A stretch of 36,491 nt of DNA from DASREM01 sp035652095 (lineage in GTDB: Bacteria > Acidobacteriota > Terriglobia > Terriglobales > Acidobacteriaceae): NCBI GenBank assembly GCA_035652095.1, contig DASREM010000040.1, positions 1-36,491 on the forward strand. Reading direction: 5' to 3'. The position numbers were made by a program, and so were the translations under genes. Below the pieces are notes generated by a model, which made no database searches, was not told the origin of the DNA, and saw only the letters and a program-made list of their open reading frames with translations. This document shows, piece after piece, positions 7,442-14,752 of this stretch (its first letter is position 1; the number at the start of each line of letters is the position of its first letter).

Positions 7442-8191
7442 ATGCGTCCCCGCATTGCCATTCCGGTCCCGCACTCCGGCGATCCCGAGTACGCGGCGCG
7501 GGCCATTCCTCAATATGAACATGCCGTCGAAATGGCCGGAGGGGAACCGGTTCGCATTCCGCTGGATAAGAGTTCGGCGGAAGTGATGAGACTGGTCGAG
7601 AGCTGTGAAGGCATCGTTCTGCCGGGAAGCAAAGCCGATGTTGAACCCTCAAAGTACAAGGCTGCCAAGCATCCGGGAACCGCCCCCGCGGACTTGAAAC
7701 GCGACGCCGTGGATGAATTGCTGCTGGATGATGCGTATAAGGGCGGCAAGCCGGTGCTGGGAATCTGCTACGGCTTGCAGATCCTGAATGTGTATCGGGA
7801 GGGGACCTTGGTCCAGCACATTGAGTCTCCGATCAATCATGCGATCGGCAGGAAAATGCGGCTGGCGCACGATGTGGAGATCGAGCGGAATTCCAAGCTG
7901 GCGGAAATCGTCGGCGGCGAATGCAATGGCACGATGACCATCGCGGTGAATTCCAGTCATCATCAATCCGCGGATCGGCCAGGCCGGGGACTGCGCATCG
8001 TGGCGCGCTCGCCTCAGGATGGGATCATCGAGGCCCTGGAAAGCACAAGCCCCGATCACTTCGTATTAGCGGTACAGTGGCACCCTGAGCGGACAGTGGA
8101 AGAGGATGAACCATCGCGGGCGATTTTCCGCGCGCTGGTCGAAGCCGCGGCCCGGTGGCGGAAGCCTGTGGGAGAACTCGAAGCCAGGTAA
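7442..8191 (+). CDS. Class-I glutamine amidotransferase-like hydrolase (peptidase C26, PuuD-like)
   Basis: A 249-residue member of the gamma-glutamyl-gamma-aminobutyrate hydrolase family, which cleaves gamma-glutamyl amides with a Cys-His-Glu triad. Nucleophile Cys109 sits in GICYGLQILNV; His214 and Glu216 are in VQWHPE. SSHHQ at 171-175 matches the family's conserved SxHHQ. No putrescine genes are nearby, so the substrate is open: a gamma-Glu-polyamine or gamma-Glu-amino-acid hydrolase are both possible. Its stop is one base from the convergent ispF stop. Confidence 0.88.
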   Translation: MRPRIAIPVPHSGDPEYAARAIPQYEHAVEMAGGEPVRIPLDKSSAEVMRLVESCEGIVLPGSKADVEPSKYKAAKHPGTAPADLKRDAVDELLLDDAYKGGKPVLGICYGLQILNVYREGTLVQHIESPINHAIGRKMRLAHDVEIERNSKLAEIVGGECNGTMTIAVNSSHHQSADRPGRGLRIVARSPQDGIIEALESTSPDHFVLAVQWHPERTVEEDEPSRAIFRALVEAAARWRKPVGELEAR

Positions 8192-8192
8192 G

Positions 8193-8699
8193 TTACTTCT
8201 TCCGGTTATCCTTACTGCGTGGAGCGGCTTTCCGCAACAACACGGTCACATGTGCGATGGCTGCGTTATCGGTGCCCGTACCTTCCGGAGTCTTCGCCTT
8301 AATTCCCACGCAGTCAGGAGCGAGTCTCATCAGATCCGCGACGCGATTGCGGATTGCCGCTGAGTGGGGCCCGATTTTGGGGGCTGCGAGAATCAGGGTT
8401 GAATCCAGGTTCGCCACGGCATAGCCTGCCGCCCGCACCCGCTTCAATGCTTCCTCAAGAAACACGATGGAATCAGCGCCCTTCCATTGCGGATCGGATG
8501 GCGGGAACAGAGAACCAATATCAGGCCCGGCAATCGCGCCGAGCAAAGCGTCAGTAAGCGCGTGCAAGAGCACGTCGCCGTCGGAGTGTCCGCCGAGGCC
8601 CTTGCTGAAGGGAATGTCGACTCCGCCGATCTTCAGCGGAATACCGCGTTTAAATTCGTGGGAGTCCCAGCCGTAGCCGATGCGGATGTCAGGTTTCAA
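8193..8699 (-). CDS. ispF: 2-C-methyl-D-erythritol 2,4-cyclodiphosphate synthase
   Basis: Cyclises CDP-ME-2-phosphate to MEcPP with loss of CMP in the MEP pathway. At 168 residues it is family-sized (about 160). Metal ligands are Asp12-x-His14 (GYGWDSHEF) and His46 (DGDVLLHALTDALLGA); the CDP-binding loop KTPEGTGTDNA is near the C-terminus. The start is TTG 8699: no ATG or GTG lies in frame between the ispD stop and GYGWD. The gene follows ispD by 47 bp and is probably translated from the ispDF transcript. Trp11-Asp-Ser-His replaces the commoner Phe-Asp-Val-His. Confidence 0.94.
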   Translation of the reverse strand: MKPDIRIGYGWDSHEFKRGIPLKIGGVDIPFSKGLGGHSDGDVLLHALTDALLGAIAGPDIGSLFPPSDPQWKGADSIVFLEEALKRVRAAGYAVANLDSTLILAAPKIGPHSAAIRNRVADLMRLAPDCVGIKAKTPEGTGTDNAAIAHVTVLLRKAAPRSKDNRKK

Positions 8700-8746
8700 C
8701 TTTGTCTGGTCTTTGGTCGCCGGCTCTTGGCCACAGAAGACCCCTC

Positions 8747-9463
8747 TCAGCGCTTCAGATAAAACTCTGCCAATTCCATGTCCCCAGGCGTTGTGATCTT
8801 TATGTTTTTCGGCGAACCCATCACCACTGCGACTTCGTGGCCCGAGCGCTCGACCAGCGAGGCTTCGTCGGTGCCGAGAAACCCGTCGGCCTCTGCTTCG
8901 TCGAATGCTTTCTTCAAGACGTCATAACGGAATCCCTGCGGAGTTTGTGCCATGACAACTTTCTCCCGCGGGATGGTGGTCTTGATCAGGGCGCCATCGG
9001 CCGTACGCTCCACCTGCTTGACGGTGTCGACGGCAGGCATACCGGCGATAGCGGCTCCATACTTGGACACCGCATGCACTACTTCGCTGATAATTTCTTC
9101 GGTGATAAACGGGCGCACGGCGTCATGAACCAGAACCACGTCCTCGGGCGCAGCCGTGATGGCCGCGATCGCATTGGCCACGGAGTGCTGCCGGTGCTCC
9201 CCTCCCTCTACGAATTCCACTCTCTTCTGCAATCCTTCCTTTTCGAGACGCGAGCGAAAGGCGGCGATCTCGTTTGCTCTCAGGGCAACGTAGATTTCGT
9301 TCACTTCCGGGCTGGCGGCAAACTTGCGAAGGGTGTGGATCAATATCGGAGTGCCACCCAGCTCGGTAAACTGCTTGGACGGCGCCGCCTTGCTTTTGCC
9401 GCTCGCGACCGGAGCCATGCGGGTGCCCAGTCCGGCCGCCGGTATGATCACCACCACTTTCAT
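8747..9463 (-). CDS. ispD: 2-C-methyl-D-erythritol 4-phosphate cytidylyltransferase
   Basis: Transfers CMP from CTP to MEP in the MEP pathway. A 238-residue protein with the N-terminal nucleotide-binding PAAGLGTRM, the KQFTELGGTPIL segment, HDAVRPF (about residues 114-120) and the C-terminal TTPGDMELAE. ATG 9463 matches the family start MKVVVIIPAAG. A TATACT box lies 9 nt before the ATG and there is no Shine-Dalgarno. It forms an ispD-ispF pair; ispE is about 3.3 kb away on the same strand. Confidence 0.95.
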   Translation of the reverse strand: MKVVVIIPAAGLGTRMAPVASGKSKAAPSKQFTELGGTPILIHTLRKFAASPEVNEIYVALRANEIAAFRSRLEKEGLQKRVEFVEGGEHRQHSVANAIAAITAAPEDVVLVHDAVRPFITEEIISEVVHAVSKYGAAIAGMPAVDTVKQVERTADGALIKTTIPREKVVMAQTPQGFRYDVLKKAFDEAEADGFLGTDEASLVERSGHEVAVVMGSPKNIKITTPGDMELAEFYLKR

Positions 9464-9531
9464 GGGGCGTCAAGTATACGAGCGGGGCGGAGCGGAGTTC
9501 AAATCAGTCACTGGACCTGCCCTTACTCGAG

Positions 9532-9936
9532 CTAGGAGCTTGGCGCTGACTGCGCTTTCGGCGGTTCCCACAGCTCGATCCGGTTGCCGTCGGGATCCAT
9601 GATCCAGGCAAAACGACCGTAATCGTAGTCCTCACGATGAGGGTCGATCTGCACTCCATCCTTTCTTAATTCCTGGAGCAAGCCATCGAGATTGTCCACA
9701 CGGTAGTTGATCATGAAAGGCGAGCGACTGGGGTCGAAGTATTGCGAACTGCGGGGGAAAATCGACCAGACTGTCATTCCGATTTGATCGGGGTTGTCTT
9801 TGTCACGCCACTCGAAGGCCGAGGAGGAGCCATCCGGCAACATCTTGATGCCAAGATGCTTTTGGTACCAGGCGTACAAGTCATCCGGCTTATCCGATTT
9901 GAAAAAGATTCCACCAATTCCGGTAACGCGTTTCAT
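9532..9936 (-). CDS. VOC-superfamily (glyoxalase/bleomycin-resistance fold) protein
   Basis: A 134-residue single VOC module with two beta-alpha-beta-beta-beta halves. The N-terminal half has IGGIFFKSDKPDDLYAWYQKHLG; the C-terminal half ends with the typical MDPDGNRIELWEPP, whose Glu is a usual metal ligand. Start ATG 9936 has GGAGGG before it. VOC proteins range from lyases and dioxygenases to drug-binding proteins, and the substrate cannot be told from sequence. It is 68 bp downstream of ispD but has its own ribosome-binding site. Confidence 0.85.
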   Translation of the reverse strand: MKRVTGIGGIFFKSDKPDDLYAWYQKHLGIKMLPDGSSSAFEWRDKDNPDQIGMTVWSIFPRSSQYFDPSRSPFMINYRVDNLDGLLQELRKDGVQIDPHREDYDYGRFAWIMDPDGNRIELWEPPKAQSAPSS

Positions 9937-10163
9937 AAACCCTCCAATAGGGTGTTTGCGGTATGAGCATTTTTCTCGTACCGAGCAATTCTTCCAGAGA
10001 CTCCGGCCTTCAGGTCCCCTTCATCTGCACTTCCTGGCGGCAACTATGACATTGGAAGCAAGTTAACGTGGCTACCCTGACCTGCACTACTTGGCAGTCC
10101 AGTTGCGAATGAAAAGAGCGATTGATCTCCGGGATGGATCCGAGATCAGTTGGGGTGAGCATT

Positions 10164-10577
10164 GTGACACAAGAGACTCGTTCCTGGTGGGCTGTAGTCG
10201 GCTTCTGCGCGACCAGTGCGCTGGTCATTGCCTTCAGTTTCGCGATCCTGCTCGCTGGCGCAACCGCGGCGTTCGCGATCGGACAGTCGATGCGTGCCGG
10301 TGGGAAAGATGTTAGCTCGGGAGCGAAAAGCTTTGCGGGGGTGGTGACCGACTCCCGCTGCGGGGCCCGTCATCAGGACGCGAGCAAGAGTCCTTCCGAG
10401 TGCGCGCAGATCTGCGTGCGAAACGGCTCCAGCTATGTGCTGGTGGACGGCGATAAAAGTTTGATGCTGGCGGGAGATACCGCCCAGATCGCAAAACTCG
10501 CGGGGCAGCGGGTTTCGGTTGCCGGCAGTCTCGATGGAGAGACTTTGAAAGTGGATTCCATCCGACCGCAGCAATAA
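10164..10577 (+). CDS. Membrane-anchored DUF5818-like small protein
   Basis: A 137-residue protein with one N-terminal hydrophobic helix (about residues 8-36, rich in Ala, Phe, Ile), then a periplasmic domain. That domain begins FAGVVTDSRCGARH, has a second Cys pair (ECAQIC) and ends in beta-rich LAGQRVSVAGSLDGETLKV. This resembles acidobacterial OB-fold-like domains annotated DUF5818 (from memory). Three conserved cysteines after the membrane helix suggest a disulphide or metal site. The start is uncertain: GTG 10164 follows GGGGTGAG closely; ATG 10134 would add ten residues. Confidence 0.65.
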   Translation: MTQETRSWWAVVGFCATSALVIAFSFAILLAGATAAFAIGQSMRAGGKDVSSGAKSFAGVVTDSRCGARHQDASKSPSECAQICVRNGSSYVLVDGDKSLMLAGDTAQIAKLAGQRVSVAGSLDGETLKVDSIRPQQ

Positions 10578-10603
10578 AAAAGCGGGAGCGCCCTGGCTCC
10601 CGC
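10576..10603 (-). terminator. Rho-independent terminator of the PIN-TRAM gene
   Basis: GCGGGAGC and GCTCCCGC form an 8-bp stem (10582-10603) with a 6-base loop. On the minus strand it is followed by six T residues, 18 bp after the PIN-TRAM stop. The plus-strand side lacks a T-run, so it serves mainly the minus-strand gene, although the stem could also protect the convergent transcript. Confidence 0.85.
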
Positions 10604-10620
10604 ATGGTTTCTGTGGCGAA

Positions 10621-11712
10621 CTACTCCGCGGGCCGGTCGGCCATGATGGGCTGCGGCTTCTTAATCTCACCCGACGGGCTCTGAATCGGCGTACTCACGG
10701 TCGTACGCGTCTCTGCGCGGGGCGACATTCGCTCGTCCCATTTGCCGAAGATCATCTTGCCAGCCGTAGTCTGAAGCACCGAAGTCACGGAAATGTCGAT
10801 GGTCTTCCCAATCATCTTTCGGGCATTGTCAACCACCACCATGGTTCCATCGTCCAGATAGGCCACACCCTGGTTGTATTCCTTGCCTTCTTTCAAGATG
10901 AAGACCTTCATGATCTCGCCCGGCAGCACGATGGGCTTCAGCGAGTTTGCCAGCTCATTGATGTTCAGAACTTCGACTCCCTGAAGCTGCGCTACCTTGT
11001 TGAGATTGAAGTCGTTGGTGATGATCTTGCCCTCGTACACCTTGGCAAGCTCAATCAGCTTCATATCAACTTCCCGGACGGTGGGGAAGTCATCTTCGAC
11101 GATTTGAATCTGTAGGGTCGCGACTTTCTGCAAGCGTTGCAGGATGTCGAGGCCTCGACGCCCGCGATTGCGCTTGAGCGAGTCCGCGGAATCGGCGACC
11201 AGTTGCAATTCGCGCAGGACGAATTGCGGGATCACGATGGTGCCATCGAGGAAACCGGTTTCCGCGATATCTGCGATGCGGCCATCAATGATGACGCTGG
11301 TATCCAGAATTTTGTAGCTCTTGCGCGACTGCTTCTCTCCGCCAAAAACACCACCCAGGGCGGACAAGTTGAGCAGGTCTCCCTTGTTGGCTCCGACGAT
11401 CAGACCCACATAGGCCATCAGCAGCATGACCAGGATTTGCAGGAAGCTGCGAGTATGCTCTTCGGGAATCGTATTCCGAATGATCAGAGCAAACAGGTAG
11501 GCGCCTATGATTCCCAGGACGCTGCCCACTGCGGCGCCAATCAGACGTTTTAAGCTGACCCGCCGCAACTTCCATTCGAAGAGGACAATGGCGAGCCCAA
11601 TCAGAACTCCAACCCCAGCGTCCAAGTTCGAAGGCAAGCGAAACGGCTCGATCAGGTAGCAGGTGATGGCAACGATAAGAACGAATAAAATTCGAACCAT
11701 TATCAAGTCCAC
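10621..11712 (-). CDS. PIN and TRAM domain integral membrane protein (YacL-like)
   Basis: A 363-residue protein: four predicted transmembrane helices in the first ~125 residues, a PIN nuclease domain (about 138-260), then a TRAM RNA-binding domain (about 270-330) and a Pro/Thr-rich tail. PIN acidic residues are visible in KILDTSVIIDGRIADI and TNDFNLNKVA. The start is GTG 11712: GGGGAGG lies 8 nt before it, whereas the ATG at 11700 would be about 20 nt from that site. The family is common in Gram-positives and Acidobacteria; its RNA target is unknown to me. A terminator follows. Confidence 0.88.
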   Translation of the reverse strand: MDLIMVRILFVLIVAITCYLIEPFRLPSNLDAGVGVLIGLAIVLFEWKLRRVSLKRLIGAAVGSVLGIIGAYLFALIIRNTIPEEHTRSFLQILVMLLMAYVGLIVGANKGDLLNLSALGGVFGGEKQSRKSYKILDTSVIIDGRIADIAETGFLDGTIVIPQFVLRELQLVADSADSLKRNRGRRGLDILQRLQKVATLQIQIVEDDFPTVREVDMKLIELAKVYEGKIITNDFNLNKVAQLQGVEVLNINELANSLKPIVLPGEIMKVFILKEGKEYNQGVAYLDDGTMVVVDNARKMIGKTIDISVTSVLQTTAGKMIFGKWDERMSPRAETRTTVSTPIQSPSGEIKKPQPIMADRPAE

Positions 11713-11990
11713 GCGTTGGACCTCCCCGGGACCCCACTTTATGTCCGTCGCAGCGACGGCGGAATCCCGCGTCGGGGATGCCGAAATGTCGGCACCCGAC
11801 GATCTTCAGAAAAATTTGCTTCTTAAGATTCAAACTATGAATTGGCAAGGAACGTGTCCGGCCTCATCCAAGCTTGGAATGAGGTGGATATCACCCACTA
11901 AAGTATATACCCGCCATTCGCTTCAACCGAGCAGATAGCGGCGGAGAGGCGGGCCTCGGGGTGTCCCGAATCCGATCTCAGCGAGCCTGC
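11713..11990. other. Intergenic region between divergent genes with short palindromes
   Basis: No gene is seen. It holds several inverted repeats: CCGTCG-CAG-CGACGG near 11749, a CCAAGCTTGG palindrome near 11869, and the near-palindrome GGTGGATATCACC near 11883. These may be operators for either divergent gene, but nothing decides this. Confidence 0.35.
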
Positions 11991-11996
11991 TACACT
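11991..11996 (+). promoter_or_regulatory. -10 box TACACT, 6 nt before ATG 12003
   Basis: No Shine-Dalgarno precedes the ATG. The spacing predicts a transcription start at the initiation codon. Confidence 0.45.
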
Positions 11997-12002
11997 TTCC
12001 CC

Positions 12003-12965
12003 ATGAAAGCGCTTGTCATCAGCAGGTTAGGTGGTCCGGAGGTGCTCGAGGTGCGGGATGTACCGGCGCCGCAGTTGGCGCGAGGGCGGAGCATGGTCCG
12101 CGGCTTGGCGGGAGGCATCAATTTTGCCGATCTGATGACGGCTGCGGGGGGCTATTCCGGAACACCGACGCCTCCGCTGGTGGCCGGACGAGAATTCAGC
12201 GGGACCGTGGAATCCAGCGGTGAACGAGTCATGGGGTACTTGCAGTGGGGAGCATTTGCCGAGCAGATCGCCGCCAATGCCGATTTGTTGTGGCCCGTCC
12301 CCCGGGATTGGAGCGACGCAGAAGGCGCTGCTTTTCCGGTGAACTATTTCACCGCTTATTTTGCTTACTGGAAGGCTGGGTTGGCGGAGAATCCCGACCT
12401 GGCGCACAAGGCTCGCGTGCTGATTCAGGCAGTAGCGGGTGGCGTTGGGACTGCCGCGGTCCAGATCGGAAAGTTGCTCGGCGTGGAAATGTATGGCACG
12501 TCGTCTTCAGAGGAAAAGCTGGCGAAAGTGAAGCCGCTTGGACTTCGCCATGGGATCAACTACAAGCAGCAGGACTACCGCGAAGCCGTGAAGGAGCTCA
12601 CCGGGGGCGAAGGAGTGGACGTGGTTTTTGAAATGCTCGGAGGCGAGCACACTGCGAACAGCGTGCGTTGTCTTCGCGACTTCGGCCGCGTCATCGTTTA
12701 CGGAAACGCGACTGGACAAAGCGGCGCTGTCGATCCACGCATCCTGTATGCCAAGGGAGCGAGCATTCACGGACTCTGGCTTACGTACCTGTCAAAGAAC
12801 CGCGGCCTCATGCAGCAAGCATGGAAGCAACTCTCTGCATGGATTGAGTCAGGACATCTACGGCCGGTGATTGGAGCCACGTTTCCCCTGGACCAGGCTC
12901 GCGAAGCGTATCGTCTGATGGGGGACGGCAAGAATTTCGGAAAAGTAATTCTAAAGATTTCCTAA
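12003..12965 (+). CDS. MDR-family NAD(P)H:quinone oxidoreductase-like protein
   Basis: A 320-residue zinc-independent medium-chain dehydrogenase/reductase. The N-terminal GroES-like domain opens MKALVISRLGGPEVLEVRDV; the Rossmann domain has the cofactor loop AVAGGVGTAAVQIGKLLG at about residues 143-160. The structural-zinc cysteine cluster and catalytic zinc ligands of alcohol dehydrogenases are absent, which places it with the quinone reductase/enoyl reductase branch (QOR, VAT1-like). The redox substrate is unknown. It stands alone between the PIN-TRAM gene and a non-coding stretch. Confidence 0.88.
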   Translation: MKALVISRLGGPEVLEVRDVPAPQLARGRSMVRGLAGGINFADLMTAAGGYSGTPTPPLVAGREFSGTVESSGERVMGYLQWGAFAEQIAANADLLWPVPRDWSDAEGAAFPVNYFTAYFAYWKAGLAENPDLAHKARVLIQAVAGGVGTAAVQIGKLLGVEMYGTSSSEEKLAKVKPLGLRHGINYKQQDYREAVKELTGGEGVDVVFEMLGGEHTANSVRCLRDFGRVIVYGNATGQSGAVDPRILYAKGASIHGLWLTYLSKNRGLMQQAWKQLSAWIESGHLRPVIGATFPLDQAREAYRLMGDGKNFGKVILKIS

Positions 12966-13392
12966 CTCGGACACGGAACCATAACGTTCGAATCTGAACA
13001 CGCAATTCCACCTCCGGACATCATTCGTCCTTCAGCATTGCAAAATTCCAACTAATTGCGCGCCATTGCGGTGGAGAGAGGTGTGCATACACTACGTTGC
13101 AGGGGGCAGGACAACAAGACATATGCGGGAAATTGTTGATTGTTGATTTCTGAATGAATAACGAACCGATATGAGTCAGCAGGTTCCAAATCGGCAATCG
13201 ACAATCACGAGCCGACAATTGTTGTCATTCGATGTACGACGGAATTGAAAATCAATCTCTGCTAACGATGGCGCGCAACTGGCGTCCATTGGATATTCGA
13301 GATCGAAATGATTGGAACTTCGAATGAGCGTGGAACGTATCTTGACGCGAGATAGAGGGGAACGAGGGTAAGCGAAAAATTTGGAAATAACC
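12966..13392. other. Non-coding stretch before the structured RNA
   Basis: No credible reading frame. Apart from the AT-rich palindrome at 13131-13224, I see no recognised element. The part from 13225 to 13392 is the probable promoter region of the downstream structured element, but no clear sigma-70 hexamer pair stands out. Confidence 0.4.
13131..13224. repeat. AT-rich spacer palindrome, copy B
   Basis: Left arm AATTGTTGATTGTTGATTT (from 13131) and right arm (13188-13224) built of AATCGGCAATCGACAATC are imperfectly complementary. Same TTGTTGATT motif as copies A (4445-4520) and C (15921-15990). Confidence 0.55.
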
Positions 13393-13500
13393 CGGGGTTA
13401 AAGGGACTGTTCTCACACTCGGTTTGGCGGCCCAGGTGAGGACAATCCCCGAGCGGAAAGCGCGCAGCCTTGCGGCTACGTGTTTCTCGGCTTAACCCCG
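13393..13500 (+). ncRNA. Candidate structured RNA: compact three-way junction
   Basis: Three stems enclose one junction. P1: CGGGGTTAA (13393-13401) with TTAACCCCG (13492-13500), 9 bp, perfect. P2: 13403-13416 with 13436-13449, 14 positions with one mismatch (C-A) and one G-T pair. P3: CGAG (13450-13453) with CTCG (13486-13489), extended inward to an AGCC-TTGC-GGCT hairpin. Only a single base separates P1 from P2 and none separates P2 from P3. The strand is assigned by the downstream gene at 13614, and the reverse strand could fold similarly. No known riboswitch or ribozyme core motif is visible. Confidence 0.5.
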
Positions 13501-13575
13501 ATGCCGCATTCTAGGCCTTCTGTGAACAAACGCAAAGTTCTTCCTGAGGGTGAGACAGCCGGCCGCCTGGAACCG

Positions 13576-13597
13576 TTTCCCGACGTGACTCGGGAAA
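13576..13597 (+). promoter_or_regulatory. 8-bp hairpin just upstream of the ribosome-binding site
   Basis: TTTCCCGA, a 6-base loop CGTGAC, then TCGGGAAA: perfect stem. It ends eight bases before the AAGGAG site (13605-13609) of the 13614 gene. There is no T-run, so it is not a terminator. It could stabilise the mRNA 5' end or tune translation. Confidence 0.55.
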
Positions 13598-13613
13598 GAA
13601 AACAAGGAGTGGC

Positions 13614-14003
13614 ATGAAAGTTTCGACGATCTCAAAGTGGTTGGTACTGTCTTTGGCTCTATTGTTGGCGACGGGTGCGTTCGCGGCGAACAAAGGATCG
13701 GTGCGGGTCAGCGATCCAGTCAGCGTAGCCGGCAAGCAACTGTCGCCTGGCGAGTACAAGCTGTCATGGGAAGGCAACGGCCCCGACGTGCAGCTGAGCA
13801 TCTCGCAGGGAAAGAACTTAATCGCAACCGTTCCGGCGCATGTGGTGGAGCTGCCGAAGTCGGCGCCTGACAGCGCGGCCGTCGTGAACAATCACGAAGA
13901 CGGCACGAAATCCCTCTCGCAAGTGCGTTTCTCGGGTAAGAAATATGCCTTGTCGATCGGCACCGAGACCGCGTCGGCAGAGAGCACGGGCAGCAGCAAG
14001 TAG
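13614..14003 (+). CDS. Small secreted protein, acidobacterial type, unknown function
   Basis: A 129-residue protein with a clear Sec signal peptide (KWLVLSLALLLATGAFAA, cleavage near residue 25). The mature domain is beta-rich: GSVRVSDPVSVAGKQLSPGEYKLSWEG, VQLSISQGKNLIATVPAHVVEL, SLSQVRFSGKKYALSI. A low-complexity Ser/Glu tail follows. Similar proteins are frequent in acidobacterial genomes, but I know no function. The strong AAGGAG ribosome-binding site and preceding 5' hairpin suggest high expression. A structured RNA candidate lies 114 bp upstream. Confidence 0.78.
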   Translation: MKVSTISKWLVLSLALLLATGAFAANKGSVRVSDPVSVAGKQLSPGEYKLSWEGNGPDVQLSISQGKNLIATVPAHVVELPKSAPDSAAVVNNHEDGTKSLSQVRFSGKKYALSIGTETASAESTGSSK

Positions 14004-14050
14004 TCAGAAACAGCGAAGAGGGGGACGGGGCCGCCCTGTACTTACCAATT

Positions 14051-14089
14051 ACCTCGAGGGTGCCCCGTCCAAGCTTTGCTTGGGCGGGG
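14051..14089 (+). repeat. Left REP hairpin of a REP/RAYT unit
   Basis: The core CCCCGTCCAAGC-TTT-GCTTGGGCGGGG folds into a 12-bp hairpin with one G-T pair. The segment 14056-14089 is a perfect inverted copy of 14640-14673; extended to 14051 it has one mismatch. Together the copies bracket the transposase remnant. Confidence 0.85.
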
Positions 14090-14589
14090 GTTTTGGCGCC
14101 GAACGAACTTTCAGAATCGGATAAATGCCGGCTCGCTCCCTGCGTCGCGCCGTCCACTGGGATTCTATTTCAACAACACCAGGCTCCCCATTCAAATAGT
14201 GCCGAAAGCTACTCCAAGCCCAATCTTCGGGACGTGCAACTAGCCCTCGTTGTACTGGATACGGTGAATGTAGCGAAGTCATAGTACCGGGCCTGCCAGA
14301 ACGGATCTTTGGCTCGCAACGCGAGCGTTCTGGCCACCGACTGCTTTAAGGCTTGCAGCGCATGCGCAAGGTCCCTTCGAGCCGGTTCGCTAACCAGCAA
14401 ATGCACGTGCTCGGGCATGACTACGTACCCGTAAACCTGGAGTTCGTATGCGCGGCGCACACGCTCCAGCGACCGTTCGAAGGTTGAGCGTTCCCCATAC
14501 CCTGCGAAGTTCGGTCGGCGGTGGAAGCAACTGAAAGTCAGAAAGTGGAGTTGTCCGGATTGCTGAAAGTGTGCCAATCCCCACGGCAC
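14090..14589 (-). pseudogene. REP-associated tyrosine transposase (RAYT), decayed
   Basis: Starts at GTG 14589. It encodes about 105 residues of a RAYT/Y1_Tnp protein: HFLTFSCFHRRP, then YVVMPEHVHLL carrying the HUH metal site, then FWQARYYDF. After that the usual ~12-residue NVW...KLR helix is missing. The following YIHR lies in a second frame, and PVQRGLVARPEDWAWSSFRHYLNGE in a third. So there is an internal deletion of about a dozen codons and a one-base loss in the Arg-Asn-Pro codons. The last frame runs on into the left REP. The protein cannot be made intact. Confidence 0.85.
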
Positions 14590-14639
14590 GAGTCGAGTCT
14601 AGGATTGCGCCCCGCGAACGTCTGTGACGAATGAACAAG

Positions 14640-14678
14640 CCCCGCCCAAGCAAAGCTTGGACGGGGCACCCTCCAGGT
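14640..14678 (-). repeat. Right REP hairpin of a REP/RAYT unit
   Basis: Perfect inverted copy (34 of 34 bases over 14640-14673) of the REP at 14056-14089. Both lie in non-coding DNA, 550 bp apart, with the decayed RAYT between them. Confidence 0.85.
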
Positions 14679-14752
14679 ATGCTACGGCTCCCCTCTTGTT
14701 AGGATTCGGTTTCAGTAATTCAGAGGACGGAACTTCGTTTCGCGCCAATCGA

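Noticed and set aside
11285..11848. 187-residue frame overlapping the PIN-TRAM gene on the same strand
   Set aside because: Out of frame with the clear four-helix/PIN/TRAM protein, which has a well-placed GGGGAGG-GTG start.
13021..13218. Small 65-residue minus-strand frame in the 13-kb gap
   Set aside because: Its codons fall partly in the AT-rich palindrome, it has no ribosome-binding site and shows no protein-like pattern.
13393..13500. 6S RNA, SRP RNA, RNase P RNA, hammerhead or a standard riboswitch
   Set aside because: The closing stem and two-branch junction lack the 6S central bubble, the SRP GGAAG motifs, conserved RNase P blocks, the hammerhead CTGATGA core, and TPP, cobalamin, SAM, glycine or c-di-GMP signatures as I know them.
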